Source of the DNA: Latilactobacillus sakei
GTDB lineage: Bacteria; Bacillota; Bacilli; Lactobacillales; Lactobacillaceae
NCBI GenBank assembly: GCA_002953655.1
Contig: CP025839.1
Span: forward strand, 1,674,001 to 1,738,000
DNA length: 64,000 nucleotides
Direction: 5' to 3'
Below, piece by piece: positions 17,532 to 24,847 of this stretch. The position numbers and the translations under genes are program-made. Below the pieces are notes generated by a model. The model saw nothing but the letters and a program-made list of their open reading frames with translations. It did not search any database and was not told the origin of the DNA. Within the stretch, counting starts at the first letter, position 1. Each line of letters starts with the position of its first letter.

Positions 17532-17631
17532 GTATCGTTCTTATTAATACTTGTACTTAATAACCATTCAAATCTACCCTAATAATTGATTTGACACGAT
17601 TCTTTCGTTGTGAAGGATTTCCCAAAAGCCA

Positions 17632-17659
17632 TTGATAATCTTTCTCAATTAGCTATAAT
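17632..17659 (+). promoter_or_regulatory. Promoter of the VIT-family gene
   Basis: TTGATA and TATAAT are spaced by 16 bp, 37 bp upstream of the start codon. Confidence 0.65.
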
Positions 17660-17695
17660 GAGGGTAAATCAGTCAATCCTAAGGAGATCGTACTC

Positions 17696-18406
17696 ATGAA
17701 AGCTATCACGACTACCCCTGCTAAACCACTAGAACATCACTTTCATTTATCAGAACGGCTCAACATCATTCGAGCCGGTGTTTTAGGAGCCAATGACGGC
17801 ATTATTTCGGTTGCTGGGATTGTGGTTGGCGTGGCAAGTGCGCACCAAAGCCAGTACACCCTCTTCTTAGCCGGGATTTCTGGCATGTTAGCGGGCGCTT
17901 TTTCGATGGGCGGCGGTGAATACGTTTCGGTCAGCACACAACGTGATACGCAAAAATCAATGATGCGCCTTCAAAAAGAAGCGATTCAAAACGAATACGA
18001 TGCCGAAGTGGCCAGTTTACAACGGACCTACGAGTCAAAAGGCTTACCGACACCCCTGGCTAACCAAGTTGCGACAGCGTTCATGCAAAAGGACAGTCTG
18101 GATATTACGCTCCGCGAAAAATACAATATTGAATTACACCACTATTTTAACCCTTGGCATGCGGCCTTTTCATCCTTCTTCTCATTCATTCTAGGTTCGC
18201 TCTTGCCAATCCTCACGATCCTCGCAATTCCTTACCCTTACAAGGTCAGTGGAACAGTGGCGTCCATTGTCGTCGCTTTAATTATCACCGGCTACACAAG
18301 TGCCACGTTAGGTCATGCCAACCGCTTCAAAGGCGTTTTACGCAACGTCTTAACTGGGGTCTTAACAATGGTCGTCACTTACTTAATCGGTGGTTCGATC
18401 GGTTAG
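17696..18406 (+). CDS. VIT/CCC1-family metal transporter
   Basis: A 236-residue membrane protein of the vacuolar iron transporter/nodulin-21 family, about five TM helices. The N-terminal signature GVLGANDGIISVAGIVVGVA and the GGGEYVSVSTQRDTQ segment before the cytosolic helical domain are present. Eukaryotic homologues move Fe2+ or Mn2+; the bacterial substrate is not readable. AAGGAG precedes the ATG. Monocistronic with its own promoter. Confidence 0.9.
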   Translation: MKAITTTPAKPLEHHFHLSERLNIIRAGVLGANDGIISVAGIVVGVASAHQSQYTLFLAGISGMLAGAFSMGGGEYVSVSTQRDTQKSMMRLQKEAIQNEYDAEVASLQRTYESKGLPTPLANQVATAFMQKDSLDITLREKYNIELHHYFNPWHAAFSSFFSFILGSLLPILTILAIPYPYKVSGTVASIVVALIITGYTSATLGHANRFKGVLRNVLTGVLTMVVTYLIGGSIG

Positions 18407-18461
18407 GCTTTTCTTTGGTAACCAAATTTGCTATGATAGGTTTAATTTAATCGCTGCCACC

Positions 18462-18515
18462 GGGCAGTTAATCACTTCTATAGGTCTTAGAAGAAGTGAT
18501 TGACTGCCCTTTTTT
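18462..18515 (+). terminator. Strong hairpin terminator between VIT and SMR genes
   Basis: An 18-bp stem (GGGCAGTTAATCACTTCT against its complement, one mismatch) is followed by TTTTTT. It may simply end the VIT transcript. A TATGAT box at 18432-18437 just before it leaves open that it acts as an attenuator in the SMR leader. Confidence 0.8.
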
Positions 18516-18546
18516 GTGGCGCGACAATCTTAGGGGGCTTTATATT

Positions 18547-18867
18547 ATGGCATGGTTTGATTTATTAATCGCAGGATTAGCAGAAGTTTTGTGGGCAACT
18601 ACCATGAAAATGAGCGGGGGCTTTACCAAGCTCAATTATACGTTATTAACAATTATCGGGATGGTGGTTAGCTTTGGCTTTTTGATTCGCGCCACCAAAG
18701 GATTACCGCTCAGCATCGCTTACCCCGTTTGGACCGGGATTGGTGCCGTGGGGGCAATTTTAGTCGGTATCATTTTATTCAATGAACACCTTAGTCTGTT
18801 AACGTGGTTATTCGTGATTTTACTCGTGATTGGCATTATCGGAATTAAAGTGACAAGCGGTCACTAA
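18547..18867 (+). CDS. SMR-family small multidrug resistance/guanidinium exporter
   Basis: A 106-residue four-TM protein of the EmrE/SugE family. The essential glutamate of helix 1 is in GLAEVLWA and the conserved tryptophan of the loop before helix 3 is in AYPVWTGIGAVGAIL. It works as an antiparallel dimer, exchanging protons for cations; guanidinium export (Gdx type) and drug export cannot be separated here. AGGGGG precedes the ATG at 18547; the longer frame from 18496 runs through the hairpin. It ends at a terminator shared with fba. Confidence 0.88.
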   Translation: MAWFDLLIAGLAEVLWATTMKMSGGFTKLNYTLLTIIGMVVSFGFLIRATKGLPLSIAYPVWTGIGAVGAILVGIILFNEHLSLLTWLFVILLVIGIIGIKVTSGH

Positions 18868-18878
18868 AAATTACCCAC

Positions 18879-18908
18879 AAAAAAAGCCCAACCGAAGTTG
18901 GGCTTTTT
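18879..18908. terminator. Bidirectional terminator between SMR gene and fba
   Basis: AAAAAGCCCAACC pairs with GGTTGGGCTTTTT-type complement (AAGCCCAAC/GTTGGGCTT) between convergent genes. Confidence 0.88.
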
Positions 18909-18920
18909 AATACGCAATAA

Positions 18921-19784
18921 TTATTTAACAGCTGGTGTACCGAACCATTCGATACGTGATTCAACAGTGTCTTTGATTGCTTTTGTACCAGGTGCAAGAA
19001 CTTTACGAGGATCGAAGCCTTTTTCAGCTTGATCTTTGTTTTCTGCATAGTATTCTTTAACAGCGTTTGACCATGCAATTTGTTGTTCTGTATTAACGTT
19101 AACTTTTGAGATACCCATTTCGATTGCTTTAAGGATTTGTTCCTTAGGAATACCTGAACCACCATGTAATACAAGTGGTAAGTCAATAGCGTCAGCTAAT
19201 TCTTGTAAACGGTCAAAGCTTAAACCTTGCCAGTTTTCAGGGTATACACCATGAATGTTACCAATACCAACAGCTAAGTAGTCAGGACCAGCAGCTGCTA
19301 ATTGTTTAGCTTCTTCAACGTCAGCTAATTCGCCAGCACCGATAATGCCGTCTTCTTCGCCACCAATTGAACCAACTTCGGCTTCAACTGAGATACCTTT
19401 AGCATGTGCTAAAGCAACGATTTCTTTTGTCTTTGCTAAGTTTTCTTCGAATGGTAAATCATGACCATCGAACATAACTGAGTTGTAACCAACTTCGATA
19501 CATTCTTTAGCAGCTTCGTAGTTACCATGATCTAAATGCATGATAACAGGAACTGTGATGTTCATTGACTTGATTGTTTGTTCAACCAAGTTCTTGCATA
19601 ATTCGTAACCACCCATATATTTAGCAGCACCCATTGATGTTTGGATCAAGATTGGTGTGTTAGTTTCTTGAGCAGCACCTAAGATAGCACGTGTCCATTC
19701 AAGGTTGTTTGTGTTGAAAGCACCAACAGCGTAATGACCTTCACGAGCAGCTTTAAAGATTTCTGTACCATTAACTAATGACAT
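18921..19784 (-). CDS. fba: Fructose-bisphosphate aldolase, class II
   Basis: A 287-residue zinc-dependent aldolase that splits fructose 1,6-bisphosphate in glycolysis. VPVIMHLDHGNYEAAKECI carries the catalytic aspartate and zinc-binding histidine; further motifs are SVEAEVGSIGGEEDG, VGIGNIHGVYP and LVLHGGSGIPKEQI (third zinc ligand and phosphate loop). Codon choice is strongly biased, as in a highly expressed gene. A likely promoter lies upstream on the minus strand (TTCATA-N16-TAAAAT). Confidence 0.97.
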   Translation of the reverse strand: MSLVNGTEIFKAAREGHYAVGAFNTNNLEWTRAILGAAQETNTPILIQTSMGAAKYMGGYELCKNLVEQTIKSMNITVPVIMHLDHGNYEAAKECIEVGYNSVMFDGHDLPFEENLAKTKEIVALAHAKGISVEAEVGSIGGEEDGIIGAGELADVEEAKQLAAAGPDYLAVGIGNIHGVYPENWQGLSFDRLQELADAIDLPLVLHGGSGIPKEQILKAIEMGISKVNVNTEQQIAWSNAVKEYYAENKDQAEKGFDPRKVLAPGTKAIKDTVESRIEWFGTPAVK

Positions 19785-19945
19785 GAAAAAGCCTCCAGAT
19801 TAATTGCAACTTTTTAGTTGCGATTTTTGAATACGAGTCTATTTTACCATATTTTTACTGAATATGAATCACCTTTGCTAACTTTCTGAAAATGAAAACG
19901 AATTCAATATTTCAACCCAATTCCGGCCGGCTTTTCGCTTATTTC

Positions 19946-20029
19946 TCAGCCGAAAAAATAAATAATGGCAATAATAAAACCCCACAATATCACTGATATT
20001 GGAAGCCCATAAACTAGCCCTTTAAACAA
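19946..20029 (-). CDS. Candidate 27-residue membrane peptide
   Basis: A short frame between tRNA-Arg and fba encodes 27 residues that are almost all hydrophobic (GLPISVILWGFIIAIIYFFG at the C-terminus), one predicted TM helix. It starts at TTG (20029-20027); GAGGG lies 7 nt upstream, and an in-frame stop occurs just before that, so no longer start exists. The function is unknown; a housekeeping small membrane protein or a type I toxin-like peptide are possibilities. Support is only the ribosome site, the helix and the position. Confidence 0.45.
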   Translation of the reverse strand: MFKGLVYGLPISVILWGFIIAIIYFFG

Positions 20030-20060
20030 TAATTTGCCCTCTTAACGTCCGTATTTACGC

Positions 20061-20108
20061 AAAAAGAAGAAAATATAGCGTCATTATCGCTAAACTTTCT
20101 TCTTCTTG
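20061..20108 (-). terminator. Terminator after tRNA-Arg
   Basis: AAGAAGAAAGTTTAGCG pairs with CGCTATATTTTCTTCTT and is followed by T residues on the minus strand, 20 bp past the tRNA. Confidence 0.7.
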
Positions 20109-20128
20109 TTGTTACTATTTATTTAGGA

Positions 20129-20202
20129 TGCCCCCGGCGAGAATCGAACTCGCAACCTATCGCTTAGGAGGCGATTGCTCTATCCAGTTGAGCCACGAGA
20201 GC
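20129..20202 (-). tRNA. tRNA-Arg (anticodon CCT)
   Basis: A 74-nt cloverleaf on the minus strand. The acceptor stem is GCTCTCG/CGGGGGC, the anticodon arm is ATCGC-CTCCTAA-GCGAT giving CCT (reads AGG), and the T arm is GCGAG-TTCGATT-CTCGC. CCA is not encoded. Confidence 0.95.
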
Positions 20203-20258
20203 CTATAACTCTCATTATCGCACCTCGTGAATTAACTGTAAAGTTGATTTAGCAATAT

Positions 20259-21455
20259 TCAGTCGACATCTGTCATTTTTTGATGCATCGTTTCAACTCC
20301 GAATAAAAGGACGGCCCCGGCCGCCATTAAAATCGCAATCGTGAAGATCGTAAAAATCACTGTGATTGAGACTTTTTGATTGATGAGATAACCAACTAAA
20401 AACGGCCCAACAATTCCACCAATCCGCCCCACTGCAGCTGCTAACCCACTACCGCTACCACGAATAATGGCTGGATATTGTTCCGGTGTGTAGGCATAAA
20501 GCGCGCCCCACGCACCCAAGTTGAAAAAGGATAACAAGGCGCCGGCACTAATTAATAGGGCGACGGACTGAGCGGTACCAAAGAAATAGGCGCTGATTGC
20601 CGTTCCGATTAAGAAACTGCCAAGAACCCATTTACGACCCCATTTTTCGATTAACCAAGCGGCCGAAAAATAGCCGGGTAGCTGCGCCAAGGTCATGATT
20701 AAGACGTAACCAAAACTGTTGACCAAGCTAAAACCTTTGAGCACCATGACGCTTGGTAACCAGAGGAACATTCCATAATACGAAAAGACGACCAAAAACC
20801 AGACAAACCACAATAAGGCCGTTTTTTGGCGGTAAGCTGGTTGCCACAATTTCGTGACGCGCTGCCTAAAGGGCAATGGCTTTTGAATCGTAGCTGGTTC
20901 GTGGCTATCCTTGACGTGTTCCCGCAGAACCAACGTATAAATAGCGGGTAGTGACGTGATTAATAGAACAACGCGCCAGCCCCAATTAGGAATCACAAAA
21001 TATGCCAGTAAACTAGCGGCTAACCAACCGGCCGCCCAGAAACTTTCTAATAAGACGACTGCCCGCCCGCGTGTTGCATCCGGTGTATTCTCTGAAATTA
21101 ACGTCGAAGCAACTGGTAACTCGCCACCTAACCCAATTCCCACTAATAACCGTAAGGCCATGAAGACGATTAATGATGGGCTAAGCGCTGATAAGCCATT
21201 CCCAATTGAAAAAAGTAATAGCGAGAAGAGTAAACTATTCCGTCGCCCAATTCTATCGGCCAAAGCACCGAAGAAGACAGCCCCAATCGCCATCCCGATT
21301 GAGCCAACACTGCCAATTAACCCCATTTGGCCACTGTTGAGGTGCCATTCTTTAGCAAGGGCTGCAATGACAAACGACAACAATCCGACATCCATCGCGT
21401 CAAATAGCCAGGCGCCGCCAGCTGCCCATAATAGTTTGTGCTGTTCTTTGGTCAT
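20259..21455 (-). CDS. niaP: Niacin transporter NiaP (MFS)
   Basis: A 398-residue, 12-TM major facilitator of the aromatic acid/niacin group. The N-terminal GGAWLFDAMDVGLLSFVIAA stretch with the TM1 aspartates, the GALADRIGRRNSL loop between TM2 and TM3 and GGELPVASTLISE in TM4-5 match NiaP. It sits directly behind the NiaR repressor gene, which strongly supports nicotinate/nicotinamide uptake. GGAGG lies 10 nt before the ATG at 21455; the longer frame runs into the promoter. It has its own promoter with an operator-like palindrome. Confidence 0.87.
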   Translation of the reverse strand: MTKEQHKLLWAAGGAWLFDAMDVGLLSFVIAALAKEWHLNSGQMGLIGSVGSIGMAIGAVFFGALADRIGRRNSLLFSLLLFSIGNGLSALSPSLIVFMALRLLVGIGLGGELPVASTLISENTPDATRGRAVVLLESFWAAGWLAASLLAYFVIPNWGWRVVLLITSLPAIYTLVLREHVKDSHEPATIQKPLPFRQRVTKLWQPAYRQKTALLWFVWFLVVFSYYGMFLWLPSVMVLKGFSLVNSFGYVLIMTLAQLPGYFSAAWLIEKWGRKWVLGSFLIGTAISAYFFGTAQSVALLISAGALLSFFNLGAWGALYAYTPEQYPAIIRGSGSGLAAAVGRIGGIVGPFLVGYLINQKVSITVIFTIFTIAILMAAGAVLLFGVETMHQKMTDVD

Positions 21456-21492
21456 CTCAAATCCGCCTCCAAAGTTGATAATAATTGTGTTT

Positions 21493-21521
21493 ATCATACT
21501 TCTTAGCTTTACAGGTGTCAA
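21493..21521 (-). promoter_or_regulatory. Promoter of niaP
   Basis: On the minus strand TTGACA and TATGAT are spaced by exactly 17 bp, immediately after the niaR stop codon and about 40 bp before the niaP start. Confidence 0.75.
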
Positions 21522-21527
21522 GACACC
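21514..21527. promoter_or_regulatory. Probable NiaR operator over the niaP -35 box
   Basis: A perfect 14-bp palindrome, GGTGTCTTGACACC, contains the -35 hexamer TTGACA and touches the niaR stop codon. Location between niaR and niaP makes it the likely NiaR-nicotinate binding site. Confidence 0.6.
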
Positions 21528-22055
21528 CTAATTGTTGACGTAGAGAATATCAAGTGCTGACAAGGCCGCTTTAATCCGTTCAAAATCCTGTTCAGAAGCG
21601 CATTCAATGGTATGTAGGTGAATCCCCCCAGTGAGCGTTGAGAGTAGTTTTTGTTCGGGGTATTTTTTAATTTTTTGCATAAAGCCTTTGACATCTGTCA
21701 AATTATTGATGCCTAATTGTCCCGTTATTTCACCGTAAACTTGATGATCGACTGTGACATCAATCACTCGGCCGCCGTTTTGAACAATGGCGGTTAATTC
21801 AGCACGGGTTTTGGCTTGAGTATGCTGGCACACCAATTGTGCACGATAACCGGTAATTTGTTGCGTTGTCGTTTGGTAATAATAGCCACTGACCGTCGCA
21901 ATAATATTGACACCCTGCGCGCGAATGAGCGCAATATCGCCCACGATTGTCTGGCGACTCACGTGATAGGTTTGGGCTAGTTGCTTGGCGCTAATCGGTT
22001 GGTCACTGTCTTTAATCGCCGCCAAAATAGCGTCTCTTCTTTGTTGGGTTGTCAT
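21528..22055 (-). CDS. niaR: Niacin-responsive repressor NiaR (3H domain)
   Basis: A 175-residue regulator with an N-terminal HTH_11 domain (RRDAILAAIKDSDQPISAKQ then LAQTYHVSRQTIVGDIALIR) and a C-terminal 3H domain that carries the conserved histidines (VTVDHQVYGEITG, GGIHLHTIE). NiaR represses NAD synthesis and niacin uptake genes when nicotinate is bound. The ATG at 22055 has GAGG 7 nt upstream; the GTG at 22061 lies inside that spacing. The nadE gene near the right edge belongs to the same pathway but is not adjacent. Confidence 0.9.
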   Translation of the reverse strand: MTTQQRRDAILAAIKDSDQPISAKQLAQTYHVSRQTIVGDIALIRAQGVNIIATVSGYYYQTTTQQITGYRAQLVCQHTQAKTRAELTAIVQNGGRVIDVTVDHQVYGEITGQLGINNLTDVKGFMQKIKKYPEQKLLSTLTGGIHLHTIECASEQDFERIKAALSALDILYVNN

Positions 22056-22109
22056 TACCACACCTCACTTTTTCTAATACAGCTATTTTAAGCGCAATCG
22101 CACAAAAAA

Positions 22110-22230
22110 GGAAGTGCGTTCGAAACGGGTTGGCTTCGAGCATTAGCGCCGCTCGTCGAATAACTGCTGCAAGCAGTTGTTTGACGAGTGACGCTAAGCA
22201 CAGAAAGCTACTGACAAAAAACGGTAAAAC
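22110..22230 (+). repeat. Intergenic palindrome element between bgl and niaR
   Basis: One unit with the central hairpin AACTGC/GCAGTT and outer arms GAGCATTAGC/GCTAAGCAC. Unlike most copies it does not follow a stop codon; its CACGTTT-side end (degenerate here) faces the bgl terminator. Confidence 0.7.
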
Positions 22231-22249
22231 CATCCATATCTGAATATCA

Positions 22250-22298
22250 AAAAAGACCTAGGACAAAAATCACTTTTGTCCTAGGTCTTCATTTTTTT
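22250..22298 (-). terminator. Terminator of the beta-glucoside operon
   Basis: AAGACCTAGGACAAAA pairs with TTTTGTCCTAGGTCTT with A and T runs on both flanks. Member of the GACAAAA-core terminator set. Confidence 0.88.
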
Positions 22299-23745
22299 AA
22301 TTTAATTGTTGTCCGTTACTTCGAATGACGCGTTGGTACCAATAAAAGCTGTCCTTAGGATAGCGATTAAGTTCCTTTTCGTCGGTTTCATCTCGATCAA
22401 CATAGACAAAACCGTAGCGCTTTTGATAACCATTCGTCCAACTCAATAAATCCGTGAAACTCCAGGTTGTGTAACCAATAACAGTCACGCCATCTGTAAT
22501 AGCTTCTTGAATTGCTTGAATGTGGGCCTTTAAAAAGGCAATTCGATACTCATCATGCACTTGACCGGCCCCTTCTAAGCGGTCATAAGCGCCTAAACCG
22601 TTTTCGGTAATTAAGACCGGTAAGTTATAACGACTCTCAATGCGCCGTAATGCCATTCTAAGCCCTTCTGGGTCAATATTCCAATCCCAATCGGTTTGTT
22701 GCATATACGGGTTATCAGCCGTCTTAAAAAGACCGGGCACGCCACTTGCTTGGCTCGTCCCTTTTTTCCCAGAGGTATTTTGCTTGGTTAACCCGACACC
22801 CCCAACCAATGGATTAGCCGTCACGGTTGTCGTTTGATAATAGTTAAGTCCCATGAAATCAGGCCGGGCCAATGGGTCTTGTAGTAATGCTTGGTCTGCT
22901 GCCGTGATATCTGGCAACAAGCCTTCACGGGCCCAATAATTCAAAATCAACTTTGGATAGCGGCCCCAAGCATAAATATCGAGCCATAAATTAGCATTTA
23001 ATTGCTCCGCATCATCGGCCGCAATCTGGTTCACTGGATCAGCATCTAAGGCATAGGTGGGACTATAGGCAAAACTAGGGCCAATCCCACCTTGATACCC
23101 TTTTTCATGGAACAACTTAATGACACTGGCATTGGCTAAGTTGGCCATATGATTAGCTTGATAAGTCCGTTTAGCATCCATCACTGCTGGTGGGTGTTCT
23201 GCGGTTAAATAGCCGTGCGTGATGAAGATGTTTTGTTCGTTCAAGGTGACCCAGTGACGCACGCGATCGCCAAAACGTTCGAATAATAAGGCTGCATAAG
23301 CTGTAAAATCCGGAATAATCTGCCGCGATTCCCAACCACCATATTCATCTTGCAAGGCTTGCGGTAAGTCCCAATGATAAATCGTAACAATCGGTTCAAT
23401 CTGATTAGCAATTAATTCATCAATTAAGCGATCATAAAAAGCTAAGCCGTCTTCATTCACCGTGCCGCGCCCTGCAGGTAATACTCGGGGCCACGAAATT
23501 GAAAAACGATAGGCTTTTAAACCCGCCCGGGCCATTAACGCAACGTCTTCTTGATAGCGGTGATAGTGATCAACCGCGACATCCCCGTTGGTGGCCTTAA
23601 AGGTCTTCCCAGGAATCCGGACAAACTGGTCCCAGACAGACTGACCCTTACCCGCTTCTTGATAAGCCCCTTCAATTTGATAAGCAGCCGAAGCTGAACC
23701 CCATAGAAAATCTTGTGGGAATGGCGCCAATTGTTGATATTCCAT
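22297..23745 (-). CDS. 6-phospho-beta-glucosidase (GH1)
   Basis: A 482-residue glycoside hydrolase family 1 enzyme. The family start FPQDFLWGSASAAYQIEGAY is intact; the acid/base glutamate is in WVTLNEQN and the nucleophile in PVLITENGLG. It follows a PTS IIA gene, so its substrate is probably a phosphorylated beta-glucoside (cellobiose, arbutin or salicin). AGGAGAG lies about 9 nt before the ATG at 23745. Last gene of a three-gene operon ending in a strong terminator. Confidence 0.9.
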   Translation of the reverse strand: MEYQQLAPFPQDFLWGSASAAYQIEGAYQEAGKGQSVWDQFVRIPGKTFKATNGDVAVDHYHRYQEDVALMARAGLKAYRFSISWPRVLPAGRGTVNEDGLAFYDRLIDELIANQIEPIVTIYHWDLPQALQDEYGGWESRQIIPDFTAYAALLFERFGDRVRHWVTLNEQNIFITHGYLTAEHPPAVMDAKRTYQANHMANLANASVIKLFHEKGYQGGIGPSFAYSPTYALDADPVNQIAADDAEQLNANLWLDIYAWGRYPKLILNYWAREGLLPDITAADQALLQDPLARPDFMGLNYYQTTTVTANPLVGGVGLTKQNTSGKKGTSQASGVPGLFKTADNPYMQQTDWDWNIDPEGLRMALRRIESRYNLPVLITENGLGAYDRLEGAGQVHDEYRIAFLKAHIQAIQEAITDGVTVIGYTTWSFTDLLSWTNGYQKRYGFVYVDRDETDEKELNRYPKDSFYWYQRVIRSNGQQLN

Positions 23746-23760
23746 AATCAAACTCTCTCC

Positions 23761-24183
23761 TTATCCCGCTAGATATGATTTTTCGATTTGTTTTAACATC
23801 TTTTTGAAGCCCCGTTTTCTCATAAAGCCTAAAACGGCACCCATCAATAAATCATTCGTTTGTTGTAATTTACTGTTTGCCTTGGCTTGTTCCCGGTAAA
23901 TCACTTGGATGGCTTGCGGCCCATTGGCAAAAATATCATAACTTGATTGGTAAGTCCCTCGTGAGGAGCTTGTTTCGTAATGATAGCTCTGATCCTTGAT
24001 CAACTGAGTAACCTTCAACGTTGCTTGACCACGGTTACCAAACGATTTTTGATACGAATAATTAGCAAGTTGCGCTTCGGTAATTTTTTCGCCAGTTTGT
24101 TGTTTGATATCAAATAACACAGACGTCACAATCTTCTGATAGAAATCACTCGCGGGCATACTCAAATTTTGTTTAATTTCCAT
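23761..24183 (-). CDS. DUF3284 domain protein
   Basis: A 140-residue DUF3284 protein. The family is found beside PTS and GH1 genes in lactobacilli and enterococci; its function is not known. Visible features are SMPASDFYQKIVTSVLFDIK at the start, a beta-rich middle (SYQKSFGNRGQATLKVTQLI) and a basic amphipathic C-terminus. No TM helix. It lies between the PTS IIA and GH1 genes with short gaps, so it is co-transcribed. Confidence 0.82.
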   Translation of the reverse strand: MEIKQNLSMPASDFYQKIVTSVLFDIKQQTGEKITEAQLANYSYQKSFGNRGQATLKVTQLIKDQSYHYETSSSRGTYQSSYDIFANGPQAIQVIYREQAKANSKLQQTNDLLMGAVLGFMRKRGFKKMLKQIEKSYLAG

Positions 24184-24209
24184 AACGCAATCACGCTCTT
24201 TTCCTAAAT

Positions 24210-24545
24210 TTAATACGTTTCAACAGGTAAGCCAGCCATCTTCCGGTAGACATCGACCACTTCGCCGGCAAGGTCTCTGAACGTAATGGCGTTCATTAAA
24301 TGATCTTGAGAATGAACGGTTAATAAAGTGACATCAATATGGTCGCCACTGGCTTCCTTAGTTAACATCCCGGTTTGGACATTATGTGCTTCTGATAATG
24401 CAGCATCTGATTCCTCTAATTTAGCAGTAGCTTGGTCAAAATCGCCCTTCTTAGCGGCCTGAATTGCTTCCATTGCACTACTCTTGGCGTTCCCACCATT
24501 AATAATCAGTCCCATGATTGTTTCTAAGTTTTGTTCATCTGCCAT
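24210..24545 (-). CDS. PTS EIIA, lactose/cellobiose family
   Basis: A 111-residue helical IIA protein (CelC/LacF type). The phosphorylated histidine is in LLTVHSQDHLMNAI, and the N-terminal helix LETIMGLIINGGNAKSSAME matches the family. It passes phosphate from HPr to a IIB partner. No IIB or IIC gene is in this operon, so the partners must be encoded elsewhere; an orphan IIC lies at 31348-32646. AGGAGG lies 8 nt before the ATG at 24545. Confidence 0.92.
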   Translation of the reverse strand: MADEQNLETIMGLIINGGNAKSSAMEAIQAAKKGDFDQATAKLEESDAALSEAHNVQTGMLTKEASGDHIDVTLLTVHSQDHLMNAITFRDLAGEVVDVYRKMAGLPVETY

Positions 24546-24585
24546 TGTCGGCACCTCCTAAAATTTAGCTCGTCACTGACTTTCG

Positions 24586-24611
24586 GGCTTGCCCTTCGTG
24601 GTAACAAGGCC
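24586..24611 (-). promoter_or_regulatory. RAT-like antiterminator element in the bgl leader
   Basis: The leader RNA of the PTS IIA-bgl operon contains GGCCTTGTTACC and GGGCAAGCC around an ACGAA loop. These form GG/CC and CTTG/CAAG stems with a UUA-against-G internal loop, the pattern of BglG/LicT ribonucleic antiterminator sites. A following terminator with a T run was not found, so the mode of action is uncertain. Confidence 0.45.
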
Positions 24612-24651
24612 ATTAGGGATAACTTAAGTCTAACGTGGTCTTGTCCAATTT

Positions 24652-24680
24652 AGATAAAAGGCTTACAAATTAAAAGTCAA
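24652..24680 (-). promoter_or_regulatory. Promoter of the PTS IIA-bgl operon
   Basis: On the minus strand TTGACT and TTATCT are spaced by 17 bp, leaving a leader of about 100 nt that contains the RAT-like element. Confidence 0.55.
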
Positions 24681-24739
24681 TTTCCAGCGAGTCCGTTCGC
24701 TCAAGTGTCCGTCAAACGAAATAAAACCCTTACTTACAT

Positions 24740-24753
24740 TGTAAACGCTTAAC
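24740..24753. promoter_or_regulatory. Probable cre (CcpA) site
   Basis: TGTAAACGCTTAAC matches the cre consensus TGWAANCGNTNWCA at 12 of 14 positions. It lies about 60 bp upstream of the promoter of the beta-glucoside operon, so glucose control is likely. Confidence 0.55.
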
Positions 24754-24803
24754 CGGAATTGTCAATTAATAGCTTGCCCACTCTCTCACAATTGCGATCA
24801 AAT

Positions 24804-24838
24804 AAAAAAGAAACCTTAACTAAATTAAGGTTTCTTTT
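24804..24838 (-). terminator. Terminator of the helicase gene
   Basis: AAAAGAAACCTTAA pairs with TTAAGGTTTCTTTT, with a T run on the minus strand 10 bp past the helicase stop. Confidence 0.85.
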
Positions 24839-24847
24839 CCGTTTGGG

